Below, one piece after another: positions 12,416-25,003 of a DNA stretch of 64,000 bases (positions are counted from its first letter, which is position 1; every line of letters begins with the position of its first letter). The stretch comes from Cyprinodon diabolis (taxonomy: Eukaryota > Chordata > Actinopteri > Cyprinodontiformes > Cyprinodontidae). The position numbers and the translations under genes were made by a program. The DNA is taken from contig JARPUW010000261.1 in assembly GCA_030533445.1 (NCBI GenBank), positions 248,001 to 312,000 on the forward strand. Reading direction: 5' to 3'. The notes under the pieces were generated by a model that was not told the origin of the DNA, made no database searches, and was given only the letters and a program-made list of their open reading frames with translations.

Positions 12416-13478
12416 AAACATCTGCTCAAATCTACTTTATATTGTTAGTTTTCAGCTCTAGATGATTGCCAGAAAAGATCATGGCTGTATCATTAATGGT
12501 TTGTCTGTTATAACTCCAGAGGCCAAAATGGCATTATCTCACTGTGAAATGAGCGTTTTGTCCTCAACTTCTGTTTTGAAGCTTGGAACCATAAATATCT
12601 GCTCATATCTACTTTATATTGTTAGTTTTCAGCTCTAGGTGATTGCCAGAAAAGATCATGGCTGTATCATTAATGGTTTGTCTGTTACAACTCCAGAGGC
12701 CAAAAAGGCATTATCTCACTGTGAAATGAGCGTTTTGGCCTCAACTTCTGATTTGAAGCTTGGAAGCAAAAACTTCTGCTCAAATCTACTTTATATTGTT
12801 AGTTTTCAGCTCTAGATGATTGCCAGAAAAGATCATGGCTGTATCATTAATGGTTTGTCTGTTACAACTCCAGAGGCCAAAATGGCATTATCTCACTGTG
12901 AAATGAGCGTTTTGGCCTCAACTTCTGATTTGAAGCTTGGAAGCAAAAACATCTGCTCAAATCTACTTTATATTGTTAGTTTTCAGCTCTAGATGATTGC
13001 CAGAAAAGATTATGGCTGTATCATTAATGTTTTGTCTGTTACAACTCCAGAGGCCAAAATGGCATTATCTCACTGTGAAATGAGCGTTTTGGCCTCAACT
13101 TCTGATTTGAAGCTTGGAAGCAAAAACTTCTGCTCAAATCTACTTTATATTGTTAGTTTTCAGCTCTAGATGATTGCCAGAAAAGATCATGGCTGTATCA
13201 TTAATGGTTTGTCTGTTACAACTCCAGAGGCCAAAATGGCATTATCTCACTGTGAAATGAGCGTTTTGGCCTCAACTTCTGATTTGAAGCTTGGAAGCAA
13301 AAACATCTGCTCAAATCTACTTTATATTGTTAGTTTTCAGCTCTAGATGATTGCCAGAAAAGATCATGGCTGTATCATTAATGGTTTGTCTGTTACAACT
13401 CCAGAGGCCAAAATGGCATTATCTCACTGTGAAAAGAGCGTTTTGGCCTAAACCTTCTGTTTTGAAGCTTGGAACCAA
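12416..13478 (+). repeat. 6-monomer HOR unit with private mutation at 12561
   Basis: The six-variant order repeats here, with gttataact at 12507 and 13570, 1,063 bp apart. A private G-to-T change at 12561 turns ttttggcctc into ttttgtcctc and breaks the right arm of the dyad in the first monomer. The last monomer ends in ttctgttttgaagcttggaa rather than the gatttgaagcttgaaa form, so the junction is recombinant. Confidence 0.85.
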
Positions 13479-14010
13479 AAACATCTGCTCAAATCTACTT
13501 TATATTGTTAGTTTTCAGCTCTAGATGATTGCCAGAAAAGATCATGGCTGTATCATTAATGGTTTGTCTGTTATAACTCCAGAGGCCAAAATGGCATTAT
13601 CTCACTGTGAAATGAGCGTTTTGGCCTCAACTTCTGTTTTGAAGCTTGGAACCATAAATATCTGCTCATATCTACTTTATATTGTTAGTTTTCAGCTCTA
13701 GGTGATTGCCAGAAAAGATCATGGCTGTATCATTAATGGTTTGTCTGTTACAACTCCAGAGGCCAAAAAGGCATTATCTCACTGTGAAATGAGCGTTTTG
13801 GCCTCAACTTCTGATTTGAAGCTTGGAAGCAAAAACTTCTGCTCAAATCTACTTTATATTGTTAGTTTTCAGCTCTAGATGATTGCCAGAAAAGATCATG
13901 GCTGTATCATTAATGGTTTGTCTGTTACAACTCCAGAGGCCAAAATGGCATTATCTCACTGTGAAAAGAGCGTTTTGGCCTAAACCTTCTTATTTGAAGC
14001 TTGAAACCAA
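13479..14010 (+). repeat. 3-monomer contraction of the 6-monomer HOR (532 bp)
   Basis: gttataact recurs after only 532 bp (13570 to 14102). The three monomers are gttataact, aggtg with ggccaaaaagg, and a hybrid that starts 'aaacttctg' and ends gaaaagag, ggcctaaacc, cttcttattt. Three internal monomers of the parent unit are missing. The 'cttcttattt' variant first appears here. Confidence 0.85.
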
Positions 14011-14719
14011 AAACATCTGCTCAAATCTACTTTATATTGTTAGTTTTCAGCTCTAGATGATTGCCAGAAAAGATCATGGCTGTATCATTAATGGTTTGTC
14101 TGTTATAACTCCAGAGGCCAAAATGGCATTATCTCACTGTGAAATGAGCGTTTTGGCCTCAACTTCTGTTTTGAAGCTTGGAACCATAAATATCTGCTCA
14201 TATCTACTTTATATTGTTAGTTTTCAGCTCTAGGTGATTGCCAGAAAAGATCATGGCTGTATCATTAATGGTTTGTCTGTTACAACTCCAGAGGCCAAAA
14301 AGGCATTATCTCACTGTGAAATGAGCGTTTTGGCCTCAACTTCTGATTTGAAGCTTGGAAGCAAAAACTTCTGCTCAAATCTACTTTATATTGTTAGTTT
14401 TCAGCTCTAGATGATTGCCAGAAAAGATCATGGCTGTATCATTAATGGTTTGTCTGTTACAACTCCAGAGGCCAAAATGGCATTATCTCACTGTGAAATG
14501 AGCGTTTTGGCCTCAACTTCTGATTTGAAGCTTGGAAGCAAAAACATCTGCTCAAATCTACTTTATATTGTTAGTTTTCAGCTCTAGATGATTGCCAGAA
14601 AAGATCATGGCTGTATCATTAATGGTTTGTCTGTTACAACTCCAGAGGCCAAAATGGCATTATCTCACTGTGAAAAGAGCGTTTTGGCCTAAACCTTCTG
14701 TTTTGAAGCTTGGAACCAA
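14011..14719 (+). repeat. 4-monomer contraction of the 6-monomer HOR (709 bp)
   Basis: gttataact at 14102 recurs at 14811, 709 bp later (4 x 177 + 1). The order is gttataact, aggtg, an 'aaacttctg' start, then gaaaagag with ggcctaaacc (14688) and ttctgttttg. Two monomers of the parent unit are missing. Confidence 0.85.
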
Positions 14720-15605
14720 AAACATCTGCTCAAATCTACTTTATATTGTTAGTTTTCAGCTCTAGATGATTGCCAGAAAAGATCATGGCTGTATCATTAA
14801 TGGTTTGTCTGTTATAACTCCAGAGGCCAAAATGGCATTATCTCACTGTGAAATGAGCGTTTTGGCCTCAACTTCTGTTTTGAAGCTTGGAACCATAAAT
14901 ATCTGCTCATATCTACTTTATATTGTTAGTTTTCAGCTCTAGGTGATTGCCAGAAAAGATCATGGCTGTATCATTAATGGTTTGTCTGTTACAACTCCAG
15001 AGGCCAAAAAGGCATTATCTCACTGTGAAATGAGCGTTTTGGCCTCAACTTCTGATTTGAAGCTTGGAAGCAAAAACTTCTGCTCAAATCTACTTTATAT
15101 TGTTAGTTTTCAGCTCTAGATGATTGCCAGAAAAGATCATGGCTGTATCATTAATGGTTTGTCTGTTACAACTCCAGAGGCCAAAATGGCATTATCTCAC
15201 TGTGAAATGAGCGTTTTGGCCTCAACTTCTGATTTGAAGCTTGGAAGCAAAAACATCTGCTCAAATCTACTTTATATTGTTAGTTTTCAGCTCTAGATGA
15301 TTGCCAGAAAAGATTATGGCTGTATCATTAATGTTTTGTCTGTTACAACTCCAGAGGCCAAAATGGCATTATCTCACTGTGAAATGAGCGTTTTGGCCTC
15401 AACTTCTGATTTGAAGCTTGGAAGCAAAAACATCTGCTCAAATCTACTTTATATTGTTAGTTTTCAGCTCTAGATGATTGCCAGAAAAGATCATGGCTGT
15501 ATCATTAATGGTTTGTCTGTTACAACTCCAGAGGCCAAAATGGCATTATCTCACTGTGAAAAGAGCGTTTTGGCCTAAACCTTCTTATTTGAAGCTTGAA
15601 ACCAA
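14720..15605 (+). repeat. 5-monomer contraction of the 6-monomer HOR (886 bp)
   Basis: gttataact at 14811 recurs at 15697, 886 bp later. The order is gttataact, aggtg, an 'aaacttctg' start, gattat with aatgttttg, then gaaaagag with ggcctaaacc and cttcttattt (15582). One monomer is missing relative to the parent. The same 5-monomer unit appears at 21,815-22,700 (offset 7,095). Confidence 0.85.
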
Positions 15606-15701
15606 AAACATCTGCTCAAATCTACTTTATATTGTTAGTTTTCAGCTCTAGATGATTGCCAGAAAAGATCATGGCTGTATCATTAATGGTTTGTCTGTTA
15701 T

Positions 15702-17828
15702 AACTCCAGAGGCCAAAATGGCATTATCTCACTGTGAAAAGAGCGTTTTGGCCTCAACTTCTGTTTTGAAGCTTGGAACCAAAAACATCTGCTCAAATCT
15801 ACTTTATATTGTTAGTTTTCAGCTCTAGATGATTGCTAGAAAAGATCATGGCTGTATCATTAATGGTTTGTCTGTTACAACTCCAGAGGCCAAAATGGCA
15901 TTATCTCACTGTGAAAAGAGCGTTTTGGCCTCAACCTTCTGATTTGAAGCTTGGAACCAAAAACATCTGCTCAAATCTACTTTATATTGTTAGTTTTAAG
16001 CTCTAGATGATTGCCAAAAAAGATTATGGCTGTATCATTAATGGTTTGTCTGTTACAACTCCAGAGGCCAAAATGGCATTATCTCACTGTGAAATGAGCG
16101 TTTTGGCCTCAACTTCTGATTTGAAGCTTGGAAGCAAAAACATCTGCTCAAATCTACTTTATATTGTTAGTTTTCAGCTCTAGATGATTGCCAGAAAAGA
16201 TCATGGCTGTATCATTAATGGTTTGTCTGTTACAACTCCAGAGGCCAAAATGGCATTATCTCACTGTGAAAAGAGCGTTTTGGCCTCAACCTTCTGTTTT
16301 GAAGCTTGGAACCAAAAACATCTGCTCAAATCTACTTTATATTGTTAGTTTTCAGCTCTAGATGATTACCAGAAAAGATCATGGCTGTATCATTAATGGT
16401 TTGTCTGTTACAACTCCAGAGGCCAAAATGGCATTATCTCACTGTGAAATGAGCGTTTTGGCCTCAACTTCTGTTTTGAAGCTTGGAACCATAAACATCT
16501 GCTCATATCTACTTTATATTGTTAGTTTTCAGCTCTAGATGATTGCCAGAAAAGATCATGGCTGTATCATTAATGGTTTGTCTGTTACAACTCCAGTGGC
16601 CAAAATGGCATTATCTCACTGTGAAAAGAGCGTTTTGGCCTCAACCTTCTGATTTGAAGCTTGGAACCAAAAACATCTGCTCAAATCTACTTTATATTGT
16701 TAGTTTTCAGCTCTAGATGATTGCCAGAAAAGATCATGGCTGTATCATTAATGGTTTGTCTGTTATAACTCCAGAGGCCAAAATGGCATTATCTCACTGT
16801 GAAATGAGCGTTTTGGCCTCAACTTCTGTTTTGAAGCTTGGAACCATAAATATCTGCTCATATCTACTTTATATTGTTAGTTTTCAGCTCTAGGTGATTG
16901 CCAGAAAAGATCATGGCTGTATCATTAATGGTTTGTCTGTTACAACTCCAGAGGCCAAAAAGGCATTATCTCACTGTGAAATGAGCGTTTTGGCCTCAAC
17001 TTCTGATTTGAAGCTTGGAAGCAAAAACTTCTGCTCAAATCTACTTTATATTGTTAGTTTTCAGCTCTAGATGATTGCCAGAAAAGATCATGGCTGTATC
17101 ATTAATGGTTTGTCTGTTAATACTCCAGAGGCCAAAATGGCATTATCTCACTGTGAAATGAGCGTTTTGGCCTCAACTTCTGATTTGAAGCTTGGAAGCA
17201 AAAACATCTGCTCAAATCTACTTTATATTGTTAGTTTTCAGCTCTAGATGATTGCCAGAAAAGATTATGGCTGTATCATTAATGTTTTGTCTGTTACAAC
17301 TCCAGAGGCCAAAATGGCATTATCTCACTGTGAAATGAGCGTTTTGGCCTCAACTTCTGATTTGAAGCTTGGAAGCAAAAACTTCTGCTCAAATCTACTT
17401 TATATTGTTAGTTTTCAGCTCTAGATGATTGCCAGAAAAGATCATGGCTGTATCATTAATGGTTTGTCTGTTACAACTCCAGAGGCCAAAATGGCATTAT
17501 CTCACTGTGAAATGAGCGTTTTGGCCTCAACTTCTGATTTGAAGCTTGGAAGCAAAAACATCTGCTCAAATCTACTTTATATTGTTAGTTTTCAGCTCTA
17601 GATGATTGCCAGAAAAGATCATGGCTGTATCATTAATGGTTTGTCTGTTACAACTCCAGAGGCCAAAATGGCATTATCTCACTGTGAAAAGAGCGTTTTG
17701 GCCTAAACCTTCTGATTTGAAGCTTGAAACCAAAAACATCTGCTCAAATCTACTTTATATTGTTAGTTTTCAGCTCTAGATGATTGCCAGAAAAGATCAT
17801 GGCTGTATCATTAATGGTTTGTCTGTTA
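15702..17828 (+). repeat. Segmental copy of 451-2577 (offset 15,251)
   Basis: Marks match at a constant offset: gctagaaaag 582/15833, gattaccag 1113/16364, ccagtggcc 1344/16595, gttaatact 1868/17119 and ggcctaaacc 2451/17702. The match starts after a C/T difference at 450/15701 and ends at 2578/17829 (gttataact versus gttaatact). I saw no difference at the sites compared over 2,127 bp. Confidence 0.88.
16671..17733 (+). repeat. 6-monomer HOR unit (1,063 bp) before serial contractions
   Basis: The unit begins with gttataact at 16762 and follows the full six-variant order to gcttgaaacc at about 17730. It lies inside the segmental copy of 451-2577. The two units after it are shortened versions of its tail, so it looks like their parent. 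Confidence 0.83.
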
Positions 17829-18442
17829 ATACTCCAGAGGCCAAAATGGCATTATCTCACTGTGAAATGAGCGTTTTGGCCTCAACTTCTGATTTGAAGC
17901 TTGGAAGCAAAAACATCTGCTCAAATCTACTTTATATTGTTAGTTTTCAGCTCTAGATGATTGCCAGAAAAGATTATGGCTGTATCATTAATGTTTTGTC
18001 TGTTACAACTCCAGAGGCCAAAATGGCATTATCTCACTGTGAAATGAGCGTTTTGGCCTCAACTTCTGATTTGAAGCTTGGAAGCAAAAACTTCTGCTCA
18101 AATCTACTTTATATTGTTAGTTTTCAGCTCTAGATGATTGCCAGAAAAGATCATGGCTGTATCATTAATGGTTTGTCTGTTACAACTCCAGAGGCCAAAA
18201 TGGCATTATCTCACTGTGAAATGAGCGTTTTGGCCTCAACTTCTGATTTGAAGCTTGGAAGCAAAAACATCTGCTCAAATCTACTTTATATTGTTAGTTT
18301 TCAGCTCTAGATGATTGCCAGAAAAGATCATGGCTGTATCATTAATGGTTTGTCTGTTACAACTCCAGAGGCCAAAATGGCATTATCTCACTGTGAAAAG
18401 AGCGTTTTGGCCTAAACCTTCTGATTTGAAGCTTGAAACCAA
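17734..18442 (+). repeat. 4-monomer tandem copy of 17025-17733 (709 bp)
   Basis: gttaatact at 17119 recurs at 17828, exactly 709 bp later. The unit keeps the last four variants of the 6-monomer HOR: gttaatact, gattat with aatgttttg, an 'aaacttctg' start, and ggcctaaacc (18411) ending gcttgaaacc. The gttataact and aggtg monomers are missing. Confidence 0.88.
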
Positions 18443-19152
18443 AAACATCTGCTCAAATCTACTTTATATTGTTAGTTTTCAGCTCTAGATGATTGCCAGA
18501 AAAGATCATGGCTGTATCATTAATGGTTTGTCTGTTACAACTCCAGAGGCCAAAATGGCATTATCTCACTGTGAAATGAGCGTTTTGGCCTCAACTTCTG
18601 ATTTGAAGCTTGGAAGCAAAAACATCTGCTCAAATCTACTTTATATTGTTAGTTTTCAGCTCTAGATGATTGCCAGAAAAGATCATGGCTGTATCATTAA
18701 TGGTTTGTCTGTTACAACTCCAGAGGCCAAAATGGCATTATCTCACTGTGAAAAGAGCGTTTTGGCCTAAACCTTCTGATTTGAAGCTTGAAACCAAAAA
18801 CATCTGCTCAAATCTACTTTATATTGTTAGTTTTCAGCTCTAGATGATTGCCAGAAAAGATCATGGCTGTATCATTAATGGTTTGTCTGTTACAACTCCA
18901 GAGGCCAAAATGGCATTATCTCACTGTGAAATGAGCGTTTTGGCCTCAACTTCTGATTTGAAGCTTGGAAGCAAAAACATCTGCTCAAATCTACTTTATA
19001 TTGTTAGTTTTCAGCTCTAGATGATTGCCAGAAAAGATCATGGCTGTATCATTAATGGTTTGTCTGTTACAACTCCAGAGGCCAAAATGGCATTATCTCA
19101 CTGTGAAAAGAGCGCTTTGGCCTAAACCTTCTGATTTGAAGCTTGAAACCAA
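18443..19152 (+). repeat. Two tandem 2-monomer units (355 bp each)
   Basis: ggcctaaacc recurs at 18411, 18766 and 19121, spaced 355 bp. Each dimer (18443-18797 and 18798-19152) is a gaaatgag/gattt/ggaagc monomer followed by a gaaaagag/ggcctaaacc/gcttgaaacc monomer. The second dimer has a private T-to-C at 19115 (agcgctttgg). This is the smallest HOR in the window. Confidence 0.9.
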
Positions 19153-21783
19153 AAACATCTGCTCAAATCTACTTTATATTGTTAGTTTTCAGCTCTAGAT
19201 GATTGCCAGAAAAGATCATGGCTGTATCATTAATGGTTTGTCTGTTACAACTCCAGAGGCCAAAATGGTATTATCTCACTGTGAAATGAGCGTTTTGGCC
19301 TCAACTTCTGTTTTGAAGCTTGGAACCAAAAACATCTGCTCAAATCTACTTTATATTGTTAGTTTTCAGCTCTAGGTGATTGCCAGAAAAGATCATGGCT
19401 GTATCATTAATGGTTTGTCCGTTACAACTCCAGAGGCCAAAATGGCATTATCTCACTGTGAAAAGAGCGTTTTGGCCTCAACTTCTGTTTTGAAGCTTGG
19501 AACCAAAAACATCTGCTCAAATCTACTTTATATTGTTAGTTTTCAGCTCTAGATGATTGCTAGAAAAGATCATGGCTGTATCATTAATGGTTTGTCTGTT
19601 ACAACTCCAGAGGCCAAAATGGCATTATCTCACTGTGAAAAGAGCGTTTTGGCCTCAACCTTCTGATTTGAAGCTTGGAACCAAAAACATCTGCTCAAAT
19701 CTACTTTATATTGTTAGTTTTAAGCTCTAGATGATTGCCAAAAAAGATTATGGCTGTATCATTAATGGTTTGTCTGTTACAACTCCAGAGGCCAAAATGG
19801 CATTATCTCACTGTGAAATGAGCGTTTTGGCCTCAACTTCTGATTTGAAGCTTGGAAGCAAAAACATCTGCTCAAATCTACTTTATATTGTTAGTTTTCA
19901 GCTCTAGATGATTGCCAGAAAAGATCATGGCTGTATCATTAATGGTTTGTCTGTTACAACTCCAGTGGCCAAAATGGCATTATCTCACTGTGAAAAGAGC
20001 GTTTTGGCCTCAACCTTCTGATTTGAAGCTTGGAACCAAAAACATCTGCTCAAATCTACTTTATATTGTTAGTTTTCAGCTCTAGATGATTGCCAGAAAA
20101 GATCATGGCTGTATCATTAATGGTTTGTCTGTTATAACTCCAGAGGCCAAAATGGCATTATCTCACTGTGAAATGAGCGTTTTGGCCTCAACTTCTGTTT
20201 TGAAGCTTGGAACCATAAATATCTGCTCATATCTACTTTATATTGTTAGTTTTCAGCTCTAGATGATTGCTAGAAAAGATCATGACTGTATCATTAATGG
20301 TTTGTCTGTTACAACTCCAGAGGCCAAAATGGCATTATCTCACTGTGAAAAGAGCGTTTTGGCCTCAACCTTCTGATTTGAAGCTTGGAACCAAAAACAT
20401 CTGCTCAAATCTACTTTATATTGTTAGTTTTAAGCTCTAGATGATTGCCAAAAAAGATTATGGCTGTATCATTAATGGTTTGTCTGTTACAACTCCAGAG
20501 GCCAAAATGGCATTATCTCACTGTGAAAAGAGCGTTTTGGCCTCAACCTTCTGATTTGAAGCTTGGAACCAAAAACATCTGCTCAAATCTACTTTATATT
20601 GTTAGTTTTAAGCTCTAGATGATTGCCAAAAAAGATTATGGCTGTATCATTAATGGTTTGTCTGTTACAACTCCAGAGGCCAAAATGGCATTATCTCACT
20701 GTGAAATGAGCGTTTTGGCCTCAACTTCTGATTTGAAGCTTGGAAGCAAAAACATCTGCTCAAATCTACTTTATATTGTTAGTTTTCAGCTCTAGATGAT
20801 TGCCAGAAAAGATCATGGCTGTATCATTAATGGTTTGTCTGTTACAACTCCAGAGGCCAAAATGGCATTATCTCACTGTGAAAAGAGCGTTTTGGCCTCA
20901 ACCTTCTGTTTTGAAGCTTGGAACCAAAAACATCTGCTCAAATCTACTTTATATTGTTAGTTTTCAGCTCTAGATGATTGCCAGAAAAGATCATGGCTGT
21001 ATCATTAATGGTTTGTCTGTTACAACTCCAGAGGCCAAAATGGTATTACCTCACTGTGAAATGAGCGTTTTGGCCTCAACTTCTGTTTTGAAGCTTGGAA
21101 CCAAAAACATCTGCTCAAATCTACTTTATATTGTTAGTTTTCAGCTCTAGATGATTGCCAGAAAAGATCATGGCTGTATCATTAATGGTTTGTCCGTTAC
21201 AACTCCAGAGGCCAAAATGGCATTATCTCACTGTGAAAAGAGCGTTTTGGCCTCAACTTCTGTTTTGAAGCTTGGAACCAAAAACATCTGCTCAAATCTA
21301 CTTTATATTGTTAGTTTTCAGCTTTAGATGATTGCTAGAAAAGATCATGGCTGTATCATTAATGGTTTGTCTGTTACAACTCCAGAGGCCAAAATGGCAT
21401 TATCTCACTGTGAAAAGAGCATTTTGGCCTCAACCTTCTGATTTGAAGCTTGGAACCAAAAACATCTGCTCAAATCTACTTTATATTGTTAGTTTTAAGC
21501 TCTAGATGATTGCCAAAAAAGATTATGGCTGTATCATTAATGGTTTGTCTGTTACAACTCCAGAGGCCAAAATGGCATTATCTCACTGTGAAATGAGCGT
21601 TTTGGCCTCAACTTCTGATTTGAAGCTTGGAAGCAAAAACATCTGCTCAAATCTACTTTATATTGTTAGTTTTCAGCTCTAGATTATTGCCAGAAAAGAT
21701 CATGGCTGTATCATTAATGGTTTGTCTGTTACAACTCCAGAGGCCAAAATGGCATTATCTCACTGTGAAAAGAGCGTTTTGGC
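19153..21783 (+). repeat. Diverged segmental copy of the 3546-onward module (offset 15,607)
   Basis: The order follows 3546 onward: aatggtatt, aggtg/tccgtt, gctag, gttttaagc, ccagtggcc, gttataact and catgact (4674/20281), all at +15,607. Unlike the 3,903-bp pair it carries private changes: T-to-C at 21049, C-to-T at 21324, G-to-A at 21421 (loss of the conserved CpG) and G-to-T at 21685. It lacks the tgctgaaatc and aactcatgag marks. Homology fades near 21,780, where ggcctaaacc replaces ggcctcaacc. Confidence 0.85.
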
Positions 21784-21814
21784 CTAAACCTTCTGTTTTG
21801 AAGCTTGGAACCAA

Positions 21815-22700
21815 AAACATCTGCTCAAATCTACTTTATATTGTTAGTTTTCAGCTCTAGATGATTGCCAGAAAAGATCATGGCTGTATCATTAATGGTT
21901 TGTCTGTTATAACTCCAGAGGTCAAAATGGCATTATCTCACTGTGAAATGAGCGTTTTGGCCTCAACTTCTGTTTTGAAGCTTGGAACCATAAATATCTG
22001 CTCATATCTACTTTATATTGTTAGTTTTCAGCTCTAGGTGATTGCCAGAAAAGATCATGGCTGTATCATTAATGGTTTGTCTGTTACAACTCCAGAGGCC
22101 AAAAAGGCATTATCTCACTGTGAAATGAGCGTTTTGGCCTCAACTTCTGATTTGAAGCTTGGAAGCAAAAACTTCTGCTCAAATCTACTTTATATTGTTA
22201 GTTTTCAGCTCTAGATGATTGCCAGAAAAGATCATGGCTGTATCATTAATGGTTTGTCTGTTACAACTCCAGAGGCCAAAATGGCATTATCTCACTGTGA
22301 AATGAGCGTTTTGGCCTCAACTTCTGATTTGAAGCTTGGAAGCAAAAACATCTGCTCAAATCTACTTTATATTGTTAGTTTTCAGCTCTAGATGATTGCC
22401 AGAAAAGATTATGGCTGTATCATTAATGTTTTGTCTGTTACAACTCCAGAGGCCAAAATGGCATTATCTCACTGTGAAATGAGCGTTTTGGCCTCAACTT
22501 CTGATTTGAAGCTTGGAAGCAAAAACATCTGCTCAAATCTACTTTATATTGTTAGTTTTCAGCTCTAGATGATTGCCAGAAAAGATCATGGCTGTATCAT
22601 TAATGGTTTGTCTGTTACAACTCCAGAGGCCAAAATGGCATTATCTCACTGTGAAAAGAGCGTTTTGGCCTAAACCTTCTTATTTGAAGCTTGAAACCAA
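21815..22700 (+). repeat. 5-monomer HOR unit, copy of 14720-15605 (offset 7,095)
   Basis: gttataact at 14811 and 15697 maps to 21906 and 22792, and cttcttattt at 15582 maps to 22677. The preceding ggcctaaacc/ttctgtttt junction also maps (14688 to 21783). A private C-to-T at 21922 (gaggtcaaaa) weakens the left dyad arm in the first monomer. Confidence 0.85.
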
Positions 22701-25003
22701 AAACATCTGCTCAAATCTACTTTATATTGTTAGTTTTCAGCTCTAGATGATTGCCAGAAAAGATCATGGCTGTATCATTAATGGTTTGTCTGTTATAACT
22801 CCAGAGGCCAAAATGGCATTATCTCACTGTGAAATGAGCGTTTTGGCCTCAACTTCTGTTTTGAAGCTTGGAACCATAAATATCTGCTCATATCTACTTT
22901 ATATTGTTAGTTTTCAGCTCTAGGTGATTGCCAGAAAAGATCATGGCTGTATCATTAATGGTTTGTCTGTTACAACTCCAGAGGCCAAAAAGGCATTATC
23001 TCACTGTGAAATGAGCGTTTTGGCCTCAACTTCTGATTTGAAGCTTGGAAGCAAAAACTTCTGCTCAAATCTACTTTATATTGTTAGTTTTCAGCTCTAG
23101 ATGATTGCCAGAAAAGATCATGGCTGTATCATTAATGGTTTGTCTGTTACAACTCCAGAGGCCAAAATGGCATTATCTCACTGTGAAATGAGCGTTTTGG
23201 CCTCAACTTCTGATTTGAAGCTTGGAAGCAAAAACATCTGCTCAAATCTACTTTATATTGTTAGTTTTCAGCTCTAGATGATTGCCAGAAAAGATTATGG
23301 CTGTATCATTAATGTTTTGTCTGTTACAACTCCAGAGGCCAAAATGGCATTATCTCACTGTGAAATGAGCGTTTTGGCCTCAACTTCTGATTTGAAGCTT
23401 GGAAGCAAAAACTTCTGCTCAAATCTACTTTATATTGTTAGTTTTCAGCTCTAGATGATTGCCAGAAAAGATCATGGCTGTATCATTAATGGTTTGTCTG
23501 TTACAACTCCAGAGGCCAAAATGGCATTATCTCACTGTGAAATGAGCGTTTTGGCCTCAACTTCTGATTTGAAGCTTGGAAGCAAAAACATCTGCTCAAA
23601 TCTACTTTATATTGTTAGTTTTCAGCTCTAGATGATTGCCAGAAAAGATCATGGCTGTATCATTAATGGTTTGTCTGTTACAACTCCAGAGGCCAAAATG
23701 GCATTATCTCACTGTGAAATGAGCGTTTTGGCCTCAATCTCTGATTTGAAGCTTGGAAGCAAAAACATCTGCTCAAATCTACTTTATATTGTTAGTTTTC
23801 AGCTCTAGATGATTGCCAGAAAAGATCATGGCTGTATCATTAATGGTTTGTCTGTTACAACTCCAGAGGCCAAAATGGTATTATCTCACTGTGAAATGAG
23901 CGTTTTGGCCTCAACTTCTGTTTTGAAGCTTGGAAGCAAAAACATCTGCTCAAATCTACTTTATATTGTTAGTTTTCAGCTCTAGATGATTGCCAGAAAA
24001 GATCATGGCTGTATCATTAATGGTTTGTCCGTTACAACTCCAGAGGCCAAAATGGCATTATCTCACTGTGAAAAGAGCGTTTTGGCCTCAACTTCTGTTT
24101 TGAAGCTTGGAACCAAAAACATCTGCTCAAATCTACTTTATATTGTTAGTTTTCAGCTCTAGATGATTGCTAGAAAAGATCATGGCTGTATCATTAATGG
24201 TTTGTCTGTTACAACTCCAGAGGCCAAAATGGCATTATCTCACTGTGAAAAGAGCGTTTTGGCCTCAACCTTCTGATTTGAAGCTTGGAACCAAAAACAT
24301 CTGCTCAAATCTACTTTATATTGTTAGTTTTAAGCTCTAGATGATTGCCAAAAAAGATTATGGCTGTATCATTAATGGTTTGTCTGTTACAACTCCAGAG
24401 GCCAAAATGGCATTATCTCACTGTGAAATGAGCGTTTTGGCCTCAACTTCTGATTTGAAGCTTGGAAGCAAAAACATCTGCTCAAATCTACTTTATATTG
24501 TTAGTTTTCAGCTCTAGATGATTGCCAGAAAAGATCATGGCTGTATCATTAATGGTTTGTCTGTTACAACTCCAGTGGCCAAAATGGCATTATCTCACTG
24601 TGAAAAGAGCGTTTTGGCCTCAACCTTCTGATTTGAAGCTTGGAACCAAAAACATCTGCTCAAATCTACTTTATATTGTTAGTTTTCAGCTCTAGATGAT
24701 TGCCAGAAAAGATCATGGCTGTATCATTAATGGGTTGTCTGTTATAACTCCAGAGGCCAAAATGGCATTATCTCACTGTGAAATGAGCGTTTTGGCCTCA
24801 ACTTCTGTTTTGAAGCTTGGAACCATAAATATCTGCTCATATCTACTTTATATTGTTAGTTTTCAGCTCTAGGTGATTGCCAGAAAAGATCATGGCTGTA
24901 TCATTAATGGTTTGTCTGTTACAACTCCAGAGGCCAAAAAGGCATTATCTCACTGTGAAATGAGCGTTTTGGCCTCAACTTCTGATTTGAAGCTTGGAAC
25001 CAA
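22701..25003 (+). repeat. Thirteen transitional monomers before the uniform block
   Basis: Positions 22701-23762 are six 177-bp monomers. The last introduces 'caatctctg' (about 23736), a variant otherwise confined to the 25-28.7 kb block. Positions 23763-25003 repeat the 3546-type module: aatggtatt, tccgtt, gctag (24169), gttttaagc, ccagtggcc, gttataact and aggtg, with a private T-to-G at 24734 (tgggttg). The final monomer ends in ggaacc and leads into 'aaacatcagctc' at 25,004. Confidence 0.82.

Noticed and set aside
21627..21860. Open frame of about 77 codons
   Set aside because: It results from a single G-to-T at 21685 that removes a recurrent TGA. The translation is the satellite monomer read in one frame, with no family resemblance I recognise.
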